Assembly (NCBI RefSeq): GCF_000196875.2
Contig: NC_014532.2
Location: 3,782,001 to 3,846,000, forward strand
DNA from: Halomonas elongata DSM 2581
GTDB lineage: Bacteria; Pseudomonadota; Gammaproteobacteria; Pseudomonadales; Halomonadaceae
Direction of reading: 5' to 3'
Length of the DNA: 64,000 bases
The notes beneath the pieces are model-generated. The model was given only the letters and a program-made list of their open reading frames with translations. It ran no database searches and was not told where the DNA came from. Both the position numbers and the translations under genes were made by a program. The number at the start of each line of letters is the position of its first letter. The first letter of the stretch is position 1. Of this stretch, positions 8,318 to 17,600 are shown piece by piece.

Positions 8318-9820
8318 TCAGAGCGTCGGCATGGTGAAGTGATTGGTCTCCTCGCGAATGCCACTCGGCCAGCGCTGGGTGATGGTCTTCATGCGCGTAT
8401 AGAAACGCACGCCATCGGGGCCGTGCATGTGCAGCGGACCGAACAACGAGCGCTTCCAGCCGCCGAAGCTGTGGAAGGCCATCGGCACCGGGATCGGCAC
8501 GTTGACGCCTACCATGCCCACCTGGATCTGCTCGCAGTACTGGCGGGCAGCATCGCCGTCGCGAGTGAAGATGGCGGTGCCATTGCCGAACTCATGGTCG
8601 TTGATCATCGACACGGCCTCGTCGAAACTCGCCGCCCGGGCGATGGCCAGCACCGGCCCGAAGATCTCCTCGCTGTGGATGCGCATGCCAGGCTTGACGT
8701 GGTCGAAAAGCGAGCCGCCCACGAAGAAGCCATCACCGGCCCCTTCGATCGCCGTCTCGCGACCGTCGACCACCAGTTCGGCCCCCTCATCCACACCGGC
8801 CTGGATATAGCCCTTGACCTTCTCCAGGTGCTCCCTGGTGACCAGCGGGCCCATGTCGTTGTCCGGGCCATCGACGAGACCCGGCCCGACACTCAGCTTG
8901 TCGAGCTCGGCGACCAGCTTGTCGCGCAGGCGTTGCGCGGTCTCCTCGCCCACCGGCACGGCCACCGAGATCGCCATGCAACGCTCTCCGGCGGAGCCAT
9001 AGGCAGCCCCCATCAGCGCGCCGACGGCCTGATCCAGGTCGGCATCGGGCATGATCACCATGTGGTTCTTGGCGCCGCCCAAGGCCTGGACCCGCTTACC
9101 ATGTGCGGATGCCGTGGCGTAGATGGTTTCGGCGATCGGCGTCGAACCGACGAAGCTCACCGCCTGGACGCGCTCGTCGGTGAGCAGTACGTCCACCGAC
9201 TCCTTGTCACCATTGACCACGTTGAACACGCCGTCGGGCAAGCCAGCCTCGGTGAGCAGCTCGGCCAGACGCATCGGCGTGGAGGGATCCTTCTCGGAGG
9301 GCTTCATCACGAAGGTGTTGCCGCAGGCCAGCGCGATGGGGAACATCCACATCGGCACCATGGCCGGGAAGTTGAACGGCGAGATGCCGGCACAGACGCC
9401 CAGCGGCTGCATCATGGAGTAGCTGTCCACCCCGGTGCCCACGTTCATGGAATGCTCGCCTTTCTGCAGGTGCGGGATGCCGCAGGCGAACTCCACCACT
9501 TCCAGGCCGCGGGTCACTTCGCCCTTGGCATCGGAGAACACCTTGCCGTGCTCGCTGGAGATCAACCGCGCCAGCTCGTCGGCATGTTCCTCGACCAGCG
9601 CCTTGAAGCGGAACAGGATGCGCGCACGCTTGAGCGGCGTGATCTTCGACCAGGTCGCGAAGGCCTCGTCGGCAGCACGTACCGCCCCGCGAGTCTCGTC
9701 GGCGGAGGCGAGGGCTACCTGGGCACTCTGCTCGCCGGTGGCGGGGTTGTAGACCGGAGCGAAGCGCTCGCTGCGCCCGTCGACGCTGCAACCATTGATG
9801 TAGTGGTGAATCTGGTTCAT
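8318..9820 (-). CDS. iolA: Methylmalonate-semialdehyde dehydrogenase (CoA-acylating)
   Basis: 500-aa aldehyde dehydrogenase of the MMSDH subfamily. In this setting it converts malonic semialdehyde, the C3 product of inositol breakdown, with NAD+ and CoA to acetyl-CoA and CO2. SPFNFP (Asn149) and AGERC (catalytic Cys281) are in place. The usual ALDH general-base Glu is replaced in GGAKNH (residues 248-253), which is diagnostic of the CoA-acylating MMSDH group. Length matches the family. It could also serve valine catabolism (mmsA), but the position between iolE and the second inositol-type dehydrogenase supports iolA. An AGAAGGT Shine-Dalgarno precedes ATG 9820. Confidence 0.93.
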   Translation of the reverse strand: MNQIHHYINGCSVDGRSERFAPVYNPATGEQSAQVALASADETRGAVRAADEAFATWSKITPLKRARILFRFKALVEEHADELARLISSEHGKVFSDAKGEVTRGLEVVEFACGIPHLQKGEHSMNVGTGVDSYSMMQPLGVCAGISPFNFPAMVPMWMFPIALACGNTFVMKPSEKDPSTPMRLAELLTEAGLPDGVFNVVNGDKESVDVLLTDERVQAVSFVGSTPIAETIYATASAHGKRVQALGGAKNHMVIMPDADLDQAVGALMGAAYGSAGERCMAISVAVPVGEETAQRLRDKLVAELDKLSVGPGLVDGPDNDMGPLVTREHLEKVKGYIQAGVDEGAELVVDGRETAIEGAGDGFFVGGSLFDHVKPGMRIHSEEIFGPVLAIARAASFDEAVSMINDHEFGNGTAIFTRDGDAARQYCEQIQVGMVGVNVPIPVPMAFHSFGGWKRSLFGPLHMHGPDGVRFYTRMKTITQRWPSGIREETNHFTMPTL

Positions 9821-9874
9821 GACGTTACCTTCTGACGGATGCGTTATGCCGCGGGGCGCAGCGCGCCCGCACGC

Positions 9875-10777
9875 TCATTTCTCGATGGTGAAACCGGCCC
9901 CTTCGGCCAGGGCATGCAGATTGTTGTAGCCCAGGCGAGCATAGGTCAGCGGATGGGCCACCTCGGGATCCTGTTCGGCTTCGACTACCAACCAGCCCCG
10001 GTAGCCGCTCTCGCGGAGATGCTCGAGGGTGGGCAGGAAGTCGATGTCACCATCGCCCGGCACGGTGAACAGACCATCGAGCACCCCGTCCAGAAAGCTC
10101 TTGTCACGATTGCGCAGTGCCTCGCGGACCGAAAAGCGCATATCCTTGCAGTGCACGTGCCGAATTCGCGAGGCGTGCCGACGGGCGATGGCCAAGGGGT
10201 CACCATTGGCACCCACCAGGTGGCCGAAGTCGAGCAGCAGTCCCACCGAGTCGCGAGTGCAGTCCATCAACCGCTCGACGTCGGCCTGACTTTCCACCAC
10301 TGTGCCCAGATGATGGTGATAGGCCAGATGCACGCCCTGCTCCTTGAGATAGTCACCGACCACGTTCAGCCCCTCGGTGAGGCGCTGCCAGTCGGCGTCG
10401 CCGAGATGCGGCCGACGGGACAGCGGGATGTCCCGATCGCCATGGATGCACTGAGTCACCTCGCAGAACACCATGACCGTAGCGCCGCAGGCCTTGAGCA
10501 ATTCGAGATGGTCCCTGACCGCCTCGATCTCCTCCTCCGGGCTACGCTCCAGCAGCCGACTGGAGTACCAGCCGGAAACCAGCGACAGATCATGCTCTCC
10601 CAGCACCCTGGAAAGGGCGTCCGGGGTCCGCGGGAACTTGTGGCCCAGCTCGAAGCCGCTGAAGCCTGCCTCGCGTCCCTCCGAGAGACAGGTCTCGAGC
10701 GGCGTATCCCCGCCCAGGCTCGGCAGGTCGTCGTTGGTCCAGGTCAGGGGATTGATCCCCAGGCGTACGATGGGCAT
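9875..10777 (-). CDS. iolE: Inosose dehydratase
   Basis: 300-aa TIM-barrel enzyme that removes water from 2-keto-myo-inositol (scyllo-inosose) to give the trihydroxycyclohexane-dione, the second step of the pathway. It starts with the family signature LGINPLTWTNDDLPSLGG. Metal-site segments are visible as GFELGHKFP (near 42), AYHHHLGTVVE (near 155), LLLDFGHL (near 180) and VVEAEQDP near the C-terminus. An AAGGAG Shine-Dalgarno sits 6 nt before ATG 10777. It lies between iolD and iolA in the same direction. An 89-bp gap separates it from iolD. Confidence 0.93.
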   Translation of the reverse strand: MPIVRLGINPLTWTNDDLPSLGGDTPLETCLSEGREAGFSGFELGHKFPRTPDALSRVLGEHDLSLVSGWYSSRLLERSPEEEIEAVRDHLELLKACGATVMVFCEVTQCIHGDRDIPLSRRPHLGDADWQRLTEGLNVVGDYLKEQGVHLAYHHHLGTVVESQADVERLMDCTRDSVGLLLDFGHLVGANGDPLAIARRHASRIRHVHCKDMRFSVREALRNRDKSFLDGVLDGLFTVPGDGDIDFLPTLEHLRESGYRGWLVVEAEQDPEVAHPLTYARLGYNNLHALAEGAGFTIEK

Positions 10778-10866
10778 GTATGAACTCCTTCATCGGGCAG
10801 GCCACACGGCCCGCCCTCCCTTTTCGAGTAAGCGGAAAAGTCGACGAACCATCAGGCAGTCGGCAA

Positions 10867-12714
10867 TCAGCGGTGCTGGCGTCGCTTGGCCTCGCGATAA
10901 CTTGCATAGGCCTCGTTGACTGGCTCGCGCGCCGAGACTTCGGGAACTGCCACCTCCCACCAGGCGCCGCCTTCTGAAGTGCTGGGCAAGGGATCGGTGT
11001 CCAGAGCAATGACGTAGGTGGTATCGGCCTGACGGGCACGTACCAGCGCGTCTTCCAAGGCCTGGATGCCGCGCACGCTCTCGGCCTCGCAGCCCAGCGC
11101 ACGGGCATGGGCGGCGAAATCTGTCTTGGGCGCGCCGCCCTCGATAGTCAGGCAATCGTCGAGCAGGTTGTTGAAACCGGCGCCGCCAGTGCCCCGTTGC
11201 AAGCGGTTGATACAGCCAAAGCCTCGGTTGTCGAGCACGACCACGACCAGCTTTTGACCCAGCATCACCGAGGTGGCGAGCTCCGAGTTGTGCATCAGGT
11301 AAGAGCCGTCCCCCACCATCACGAACACCTCTCGATCGGGACGAGCCATCTTGACTCCCAGGCCACCCGCAATCTCATAGCCCATGCAGGAATAGCCGTA
11401 CTCCACGTGATAGCTGCCGGGACCGGCGCACCGCCACAGCTTGTGCAGTTCACCCGGCAGACCGCCGGCGGCGCAGACGACAGTACCGTCCTCACCAGCC
11501 TGCCGGTTCACGGCGCCGATCACCTGGGCATCGGTGGGTAACTCAGCCCCCTCATCGGCGGTAACACGCGCCACCACCTCAGCCCATTCGCGCTTGAGGT
11601 TATCGGCCCTTTCCTGCCAGGCAGCGGAGAGTCGCCAGTCCGCCAAGCCGGTGTCCAGCGCCTCCAGCCCGTCGAAAGCATCGCCGGTCAACGGCAGGGC
11701 ATGATGTTTCTGGCTATCGAAGCGCCCCACGTTCAGGGCCACCAGGGTCAGATCATCGCGTTCGAAGAGTGCCCGCGAACCGGTGGTGAAGTCCTGCAGG
11801 CGGGTACCCACGGCCAGGATCAGGTCTGCCTCCCTGGCCAGATGATTGGCAGCCTCGCTTCCGGTGACGCCGATGGCTCCCACCGCACAGGGATGAGTAT
11901 CGGGCAAAGCGCCCTTGCCGGCCTGGGTCTCGGCCACCGGCACGCCATGCGTCCGGGCGAACTCGCTGAGGCGCTCGCAGGCGCCAGCGTAGTGCACCCC
12001 TCCACCGGCGATGATCAGCGGCCGCTCGGAGCGGGCCAGAGCGACGATGGCCGCTTCCAGCTCGCGGGGATCCGGCTGGGGGCGACGAATACGGTGCACA
12101 CGCGGCGCAAAGAAGCTCTCGGGGTAGTCGTAGGCAAAGGTCTGGACATCCTGGGGCAACGCCAGGGTCGCCGGACCGCAGTGTTCCGGATCAAGCAGCG
12201 TGGCAATGGCCTGGGGCAGGCTGGTCAGCAGTTGCTCCGGACGGGTGATGCGGTCGAAGTAGCGCGACACCGGACGGAAACAGTCGTTGACCGTGATGGT
12301 GGGATCACCGAAATGCTCTACCTGTTGCAGTACCGGGTCAGGATCACGGCTGGCGAACGTATCTCCCGGCAGCAACAGGATCGGCAGCCGATTGGCATGG
12401 GCCAGGGCGGCGGCAGTGACCATGTTGGTAGCCCCGGGGCCAATGGAACTGGTAGCTGCCATCATGCGGCGGCGGCCGTTGGCCTTGGCGAAAGCGATGG
12501 CCGCATGCGCCATGGTCTGTTCATTGTGGGCGCGATACGTGGGGAGTTCCTCGCGGGCATGATAGAGCGCCTCGCCCAGGCCAGCTACGTTGCCGTGACC
12601 GAAGATACCGAACACTCCCTCGAACAATGCCACCTCACGGCCTTCGCATTCGATGCGTTGGGCCGCCAGGTACTTGACCAGGGCCTGGGCCATGGTGAGT
12701 CGAATGGTGTTCAT
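10867..12714 (-). CDS. iolD: 3D-(3,5/4)-trihydroxycyclohexane-1,2-dione hydrolase (ThDP-dependent)
   Basis: 615-aa thiamine-diphosphate enzyme that opens the ring of the IolE product to 5-deoxy-D-glucuronate. The N-terminal activating glutamate is in AHNEQTMAHAA (near residue 58). The central domain follows, and the C-terminal ThDP motif starts GDGSYLMHNSEL and ends VVVLDNRGFG (near residues 465-500). Length and order agree with IolD. Only 1 nt separates its ATG (12714) from the stop of iolC, implying translational coupling. Confidence 0.94.
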   Translation of the reverse strand: MNTIRLTMAQALVKYLAAQRIECEGREVALFEGVFGIFGHGNVAGLGEALYHAREELPTYRAHNEQTMAHAAIAFAKANGRRRMMAATSSIGPGATNMVTAAALAHANRLPILLLPGDTFASRDPDPVLQQVEHFGDPTITVNDCFRPVSRYFDRITRPEQLLTSLPQAIATLLDPEHCGPATLALPQDVQTFAYDYPESFFAPRVHRIRRPQPDPRELEAAIVALARSERPLIIAGGGVHYAGACERLSEFARTHGVPVAETQAGKGALPDTHPCAVGAIGVTGSEAANHLAREADLILAVGTRLQDFTTGSRALFERDDLTLVALNVGRFDSQKHHALPLTGDAFDGLEALDTGLADWRLSAAWQERADNLKREWAEVVARVTADEGAELPTDAQVIGAVNRQAGEDGTVVCAAGGLPGELHKLWRCAGPGSYHVEYGYSCMGYEIAGGLGVKMARPDREVFVMVGDGSYLMHNSELATSVMLGQKLVVVVLDNRGFGCINRLQRGTGGAGFNNLLDDCLTIEGGAPKTDFAAHARALGCEAESVRGIQALEDALVRARQADTTYVIALDTDPLPSTSEGGAWWEVAVPEVSAREPVNEAYASYREAKRRQHR

Positions 12715-12715
12715 G

Positions 12716-14662
12716 TCAGGCTTCCTCCACTCTGGACGTGACGCTGTGCAGACGCCGCCATTCCTCGATCAATTCGGCGTAGTTGTCGGCGACCCGGTCG
12801 ATCAGCCGGGCGTCGTCGATGGCGCCGGCCAGCCATTCGCGGCTGGGGCCGGCAAACAGGGTTCGCCCCACGGTGAAGCCCTTGCACCGGTCGTTACGGG
12901 CGGCGGCCGCGAAACCACGCTTCATGTCGTCCATCGGGGCATCCAGGCCCAGCAACACCACACCACGGCAATAGGGGTCCTTGTCGTCGATGGCCCGGCT
13001 GACCGCGTCCCAGGCGGTATCAGACATGGATGGCAGCTTCCACCAATCGGGGCGGATTCCCAGGTTGTAGAGCCGCTGCAGGCTACGCGGCAGAGTGGTG
13101 TCGTCCACTGCCATGCCGGCCGGCGGGATCACCTCGATCAGCAGCTCCAGGCCATTGGCGCAAGCCGCCTGATGGAGTTGACGCAACCGAGCTTCCTGTT
13201 CCAGACGCAACGGCATCGGGTCATCCGGGTGGTAGAACACCAGACACTTGATGATGTGCTCGCGTGGCCAATGCCGCAGGCGGCTGCCCAGGTCGTCGCC
13301 ATGCTGGAAACGTAGCGGTCGGGAACTCGGCAATTCCACCGGACGGCCGATCCACCAGCCCTTGCCCGTGGCGTCGTTGAGGGCGTCCTGACCGAAGACG
13401 TCATCGACCAGGATCGCCGGCTTGTCGAGCCCGGTACGCCGCGCGCCCTCTTCGGCGGCCCGCACCAGCAGCTGCTTGAGCGCCGGGATGCGCGCCGGGT
13501 CGGCCTTGACGTCACGGGCCATGTCAGTCAGCTGGCGGCGATGATCGAAGGCCAGGCCGCAGACCTGGGGCCAGTCGGCGGGCGTGCGGGTGGTGACCCG
13601 GTGCAGATGATTGAGGCGTTCGTCCTGGTCGGGCCGAGGCACCGTGTCGCGACGGCTCAGGTAGTCGAACAATTCCTCCTCGGTGGGCATGGCCGGGGCA
13701 CAGCCATGGCGCGAGACCACCAGGGCGCCGCAGGCGTTGGCGTAGGAGGCGCTGGTCTCCCAGCTTTCTCCCCTCAACCAGCCCCTGAGCAACCCGCTCA
13801 TGAAGGCGTCGCCGGCGCCCAGCACGTTGAGCACCTCGACTTTGACCCCTTCCACCAGGATGCCATCCTCGATCCGGTCAGGAATCTCATCCTCGAAGAC
13901 CACGCAGCCCAGAGCGCCGAGCTTGCACACCAGGGTCGCATCAGTGATCCGGCGTATCGCGCGTAGCGACTCGAGGGTGTCGGTGCTGCCGCCGGCGATA
14001 TGGAACTCCTCCTCGGTGCCGACGATCAGGTCGAAGTCGGAAAGCCAGGCCTGGAGATCGGTGGTCACCTTGTCGTCGGCGATAAAGCGCGTTTCGCCGT
14101 CGCCGGGGGAAGTCAGGCCCCACAGCACCGGCCGGTAATCGATATCCAGCACCCGCTTGACGCCATGATCGGCGGCAGCGTCGAGCGCCTTGCGGCAGGC
14201 CCGGGCGGGAGTGTCGGCGGACAGGTGGGTGCCGGTGATGGCCAGCGCCTTGGCACGGGCAATGAAGGCCGGATCGATGGCCTCATGATCGATGGCCATG
14301 TCGGCACAGTCGCGACGGTAAAACAGTAGCGGGAAGCTGTCGCGATCCTTGAGCGCCAGCAACACCAGGCCGGTGTGGCGCTCCGGGTCGGTCTGCAGGG
14401 CGCTGGTATCGACACCCACGCGTTCGAGTTCCTCGCGCACGAAGTTGCCCATCTGCTCATTGCCGACTCGAGACAGCATGGCCGACTCGAGGCCCAGGCG
14501 AGCGGTTCCATAAGCCATGTTGCCGGAGCTGCCACCGAGATACTTGGCGAAGCTCGAGACGTCTTCCAGACGGCTGCCGACCTGCTCCGAATAGAGATCA
14601 ACGGCGACGCGGCCAAGGCAAATCAGATCCAGCGGTCTGTTGTCGGGTTTCATCTCTTGCAT
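12716..14662 (-). CDS. iolC: 5-dehydro-2-deoxygluconokinase fused to DUF2090 (probable DKGP aldolase) domain
   Basis: 648-aa fusion. Residues 1-325 form a PfkB-type sugar kinase (GRVAVDLYSEQVG at the start, KYLGGSSGNMAYG near 38, and C-terminal VLNVLGAGDAFMSGLLRG near 290 with the GAGD anion hole and catalytic Asp), phosphorylating 2-deoxy-5-keto-D-gluconate. Residues about 335-640 form a DUF2090 domain resembling DhnA-type aldolases (IKCLVFYHPDD, LLIEVIPPAG, GIRPDWWKLP). Such fusions are annotated as bifunctional kinase/aldolase. No separate iolJ is in the window, so the C-terminal half probably splits DKGP to DHAP and malonic semialdehyde. Start at ATG 14662 has GGAG 7 nt upstream; an in-frame extension to 14725 lacks support. 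Confidence 0.9.
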   Translation of the reverse strand: MQEMKPDNRPLDLICLGRVAVDLYSEQVGSRLEDVSSFAKYLGGSSGNMAYGTARLGLESAMLSRVGNEQMGNFVREELERVGVDTSALQTDPERHTGLVLLALKDRDSFPLLFYRRDCADMAIDHEAIDPAFIARAKALAITGTHLSADTPARACRKALDAAADHGVKRVLDIDYRPVLWGLTSPGDGETRFIADDKVTTDLQAWLSDFDLIVGTEEEFHIAGGSTDTLESLRAIRRITDATLVCKLGALGCVVFEDEIPDRIEDGILVEGVKVEVLNVLGAGDAFMSGLLRGWLRGESWETSASYANACGALVVSRHGCAPAMPTEEELFDYLSRRDTVPRPDQDERLNHLHRVTTRTPADWPQVCGLAFDHRRQLTDMARDVKADPARIPALKQLLVRAAEEGARRTGLDKPAILVDDVFGQDALNDATGKGWWIGRPVELPSSRPLRFQHGDDLGSRLRHWPREHIIKCLVFYHPDDPMPLRLEQEARLRQLHQAACANGLELLIEVIPPAGMAVDDTTLPRSLQRLYNLGIRPDWWKLPSMSDTAWDAVSRAIDDKDPYCRGVVLLGLDAPMDDMKRGFAAAARNDRCKGFTVGRTLFAGPSREWLAGAIDDARLIDRVADNYAELIEEWRRLHSVTSRVEEA

Positions 14663-14758
14663 AGCGTTTCTCCGCATCGCTTGTCGTATCATGCTCCGAC
14701 GTGGCCGGGAGGCCTGGCCCACCATCGTCCGGACGTCACGACGCTATCCAGTCAGGGA

Positions 14759-15556
14759 TTAAAGGGTGAAAGCATCCCTGAAACGTCGCAGGGCCTGCTC
14801 ATCGTCTCCGGAGGCCCAGCTCTCCAGACCCACCGTGCCCCGATAGCCGATTTCCTGCAGTGCACGGGCAATGGCCGGATAGTGGATCTCACCGCTGCCG
14901 GGTTCACGACGTCCCGGAACATCGGCAACCTGAACCTCGCCGATATAGGGGGCACAGCGGTGCACCAGCTCGACCAGGTTTCCCTCGCCGATCTGGGCGT
15001 GATAGAGATCGAGCATGATGCGTATCTCCGGGCGATCGACACTCTCCACCAATGCCAGCACGTCCTCGACACGGGCAAAGGGCACTCCGGGGTGATCGAC
15101 CTCGGTATTGAGGTTTTCCAGCACGAACATCACGCCATGTTGCTGGCCGAGATCCGCCAGTCGATGCAACGTATCCGCCGCTCTTATCCACATGGGTCCG
15201 GTCATCTCGGCCCCCGGCTGGACCGGCAAGCCCTGACCATCGAGGCCTGTGCCGTGCAGGTTGAGTCGAGGGATCCCCAGTTGCTTGGCCACGGCAACCG
15301 ACTCTCGGGCCGTTGCCACCAGCCGATCGGCACCCTCCTGGTCCGCCAGGGTGCCCTCGAGATAGCCGGTCATGGAGGAGAACGTCGCTCCGGTAGCTGC
15401 CAGCGACTTGATGTCGTGGCGACTCCAGTCCCAGATCTCTACCTGGAAGCCCAGGGCATCGATCCGAGCGACCCTTTCAGTGATCGGCAGGTCGCGAAAC
15501 AGCATCTCGGCGCAGGCAGCCAGGGTGAAGGGGAGCGTGTCTTGGCATGAGTTCAT
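14759..15556 (-). CDS. Sugar phosphate isomerase/epimerase-like TIM-barrel protein (IolI/Hyi-like)
   Basis: 265-aa AP-endonuclease-2-type TIM barrel, the fold of IolI (inosose isomerase), hydroxypyruvate isomerase and related epimerases. Metal-site segments are seen: FVLENLNTEVDHPG (near 145), IMLDLYHAQIGEGN (near 180), GEVQVADVPGRREPGSG (near 207) and GLESW near the end. The ENLN/HPG and DVPGR/EPG motifs point to the hydroxypyruvate-isomerase subgroup, but in an inositol operon it may interconvert inosose isomers. GAGGGG Shine-Dalgarno precedes ATG 15556; a GTG at 15574 overlapping the previous stop is an alternative. It lies between the ABC transporter and iolC. Exact reaction not assignable. 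Confidence 0.75.
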   Translation of the reverse strand: MNSCQDTLPFTLAACAEMLFRDLPITERVARIDALGFQVEIWDWSRHDIKSLAATGATFSSMTGYLEGTLADQEGADRLVATARESVAVAKQLGIPRLNLHGTGLDGQGLPVQPGAEMTGPMWIRAADTLHRLADLGQQHGVMFVLENLNTEVDHPGVPFARVEDVLALVESVDRPEIRIMLDLYHAQIGEGNLVELVHRCAPYIGEVQVADVPGRREPGSGEIHYPAIARALQEIGYRGTVGLESWASGDDEQALRRFRDAFTL

Positions 15557-15570
15557 GGCTGTCGCGCCCC

Positions 15571-16422
15571 TCACTGGCCGGCAGCAAGACGAGGCCGGAC
15601 ACCGGATGTATCGGCGTCGGCCCGCTCGGTGTCGCTGCGCTGGAACTCGGCCAGCTCGGCGTCCAGACTCTCCAGCTCAGCACCACCGGCCATCATGTTG
15701 AGCACTTCCTCTCGGGTGATGTCTTCCTTGCGGAAGGTGCCGAGACTGCCGCCACGCTTGAGTAGGATGAAGGCGTCCGCTACCGGATAGGCGTGATGAA
15801 CGTTGTGGGTGATGAAGATCACCGCCAGGCCGTCGGCCCGCGCCTTGGCGATGTAGCGCAATACCACCGACGCCTGCTTGACCCCCAGCGCCGAGGTCGG
15901 CTCGTCGAGAATCAACACCTTGGCCCCGAAGTAGACTGCGCGAGCGATCGCCACGCACTGTCGCTCACCACCGGAGAGCGTGCCTACCGGCTGGCTGGGG
16001 TCTCGCACATCGATGCCGATCTTGCCCATCTCCTGCTTGGCGATACGGTCGGCCAGTTTCCAGTCGATGCGCTTGAGAGGTCCCCAGCCCACAGTGGGCT
16101 CGCGACCCATGAAGAAATTGCGAGTGATCGACATCAACGGGATCATCGCCAGGTCCTGGAAGACGGTGGCAATGCCGGCATCCAGGGCATAGGCCGGCGA
16201 CTTGAAGCGAGCCGGCTCGCCATTCAGGCGTATCTCGCCGTGGGTCGGCCGATGGACTCCCGACAACGTCTTGATCAGGGTCGACTTGCCGGCACCATTG
16301 TCGCCCAGCAGGCACATGACTTCGCCGGAATGGACTTGTACCGAGATATCGCTCAGGGCGATGACACTGCCGAAGTGCTTGCTGACGTTGCACATCTCGA
16401 TCATGGGCGTACGTTCGCTCAT
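15571..16422 (-). CDS. ABC transporter ATP-binding protein (sugar/inositol, FrcA-like)
   Basis: 283-aa single-domain ATPase of the carbohydrate CUT2 group, resembling FrcA rather than two-domain RbsA. Walker A is GDNGAGKST (near 40-48), the Q-loop is in TVFQDLAM, the signature LSGGERQ is near 150, Walker B is [12 protein letters not shown] and the H-loop is FITHN. A charged 30-residue tail follows the domain. Its ATG is 1 nt after the permease stop. Together with the permease and binding protein upstream, it is predicted to import myo-inositol or an isomer; the substrate is inferred from the surrounding iol genes and the shared promoter. Confidence 0.9.
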   Translation of the reverse strand: MSERTPMIEMCNVSKHFGSVIALSDISVQVHSGEVMCLLGDNGAGKSTLIKTLSGVHRPTHGEIRLNGEPARFKSPAYALDAGIATVFQDLAMIPLMSITRNFFMGREPTVGWGPLKRIDWKLADRIAKQEMGKIGIDVRDPSQPVGTLSGGERQCVAIARAVYFGAKVLILDEPTSALGVKQASVVLRYIAKARADGLAVIFITHNVHHAYPVADAFILLKRGGSLGTFRKEDITREEVLNMMAGGAELESLDAELAEFQRSDTERADADTSGVRPRLAAGQ

Positions 16423-16423
16423 C

Positions 16424-17548
16424 TCACTTGGCCTCCATCGCCTTCTTGCGCATGAAATTGTTGAAGAGCACGGCTACCAGCAGCATCACGCCCAGGAACA
16501 CCTGGAACCAGTCGGTATTGACGCCGGTGTAGAAAATGCCCATCTGCACCAGGCCGAAGATCAGAGCACCGAGTGCCGCACCGATGGCCGAGCCGTAACC
16601 GCCGGTGAGCAACGCCCCACCGATGACGACCGCGATGATCGCTTCCAACTCCTTGAGCAAGCCGCGAATGGTGTCCGCCGAACCGGTATCCATCACCTGG
16701 AGGCAGGCGAAGACAGTTGCGGATAAGGCAGTGAACATGAACAGCGAGATCTTGACGCGGTGGACCGGCACACCGGAGTTGCGCGCCGCATTGGCATCCC
16801 CCCCGCTGGCGAATATCCAGTTTCCGTAAGGAGTGCAGAGCAACACCCAGGTCGCCAAGGCAGTGAGGGCCAGCCACCAGACGATGGAAACCGGGATGCC
16901 GGTCACCACCGGGTTGCCGGCAAAGTTGGTGGCGATCCAGCCCTGCGAGGCCATCCAGGAGAAGAGCCCGGTCGCAACCTCTCCCGAAAAGAGAGCCGCA
17001 AACCAGTCACCCGGAATATGGTCGTGGATCCCGCCGATCTGGGTACGACCAGTCAGCAGGCGGCTGATCCCGATCGCCAGGCCCCGCAGGATGAACAGGA
17101 ACCCCAGGGTCACGATGAACGAAGGCAATCCCGTCTTGTTGACCAGGTTGCCATTGATCCAGCCCACCAGAGCCGCACAGGAGAAAGCCAGTATGATGGC
17201 CGCCCACAGGGGCCAGCCGTATTCCACGGCAGGGATGGCGATGAGAATGCCGGCCAGACCGATCATCGAGCCAATGGAAAGATCGAACTCGCCACCGATC
17301 ATCAGCAAGGCGGCAGCGGTGGCGATGATCCCCAGTTGAGCCGCCACTTCGAGGAAATTGACGATGCCCGCCGGCGTGAACATGCCAGTGCCACTGGCAG
17401 CCACGATAAAGAAAGCGAGCACCAGGACAGTACCAGCCAGGGCGCCCAACTCAGGACGGCTCAACGCCCTCTTCCAGAACGACACCTTCTGGATACGCTC
17501 ATCCTGCGGTGCCACCGCGTCGGTTTGTGGGGATGCATTGGACTTCAT
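16424..17548 (-). CDS. ABC transporter permease (sugar/inositol, FrcC/RbsC-like)
   Basis: 374-aa membrane subunit of the CUT2 importer with 8-10 predicted helices. A cytoplasmic N-terminal tail of about 40 residues precedes helix 1. Family blocks are [18 protein letters not shown] (near 85), [19 protein letters not shown] (near 130) and the C-terminal [21 protein letters not shown] region (near 310) of BPD_transp_2 permeases. A GC-rich hairpin (17566-17580) lies between it and the binding-protein gene. Functions with the adjoining ATPase and binding protein. Confidence 0.9.
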   Translation of the reverse strand: MKSNASPQTDAVAPQDERIQKVSFWKRALSRPELGALAGTVLVLAFFIVAASGTGMFTPAGIVNFLEVAAQLGIIATAAALLMIGGEFDLSIGSMIGLAGILIAIPAVEYGWPLWAAIILAFSCAALVGWINGNLVNKTGLPSFIVTLGFLFILRGLAIGISRLLTGRTQIGGIHDHIPGDWFAALFSGEVATGLFSWMASQGWIATNFAGNPVVTGIPVSIVWWLALTALATWVLLCTPYGNWIFASGGDANAARNSGVPVHRVKISLFMFTALSATVFACLQVMDTGSADTIRGLLKELEAIIAVVIGGALLTGGYGSAIGAALGALIFGLVQMGIFYTGVNTDWFQVFLGVMLLVAVLFNNFMRKKAMEAK

Positions 17549-17565
17549 GATGGTCGACTCCCGGA

Positions 17566-17580
17566 GCCCGCCGGGCGGGC
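17566..17580 (-). terminator. GC-rich palindrome between binding-protein and permease genes
   Basis: GCCCGCC-G-GGCGGGC palindrome, flanked after one mismatch by two further G-C pairs, 20 nt after the binding-protein stop and 17 nt before the permease start. No T-run. It probably acts as a read-through or mRNA-stability element rather than a full terminator, since permease and ATPase have no other evident promoter. Confidence 0.5.
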
Positions 17581-17600
17581 CCTTGCATGCATGATGATGT

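Noticed and set aside
8339..9835. Long open frame antisense to iolA
   Set aside because: Frame shadow of a GC-rich gene; composition (H, G, R, Q rich), no family resemblance, and the minus-strand iolA is certain. The same applies to long antisense frames opposite mscS (28495-29928), pgi (25169-27016) and argH (40392-41720).
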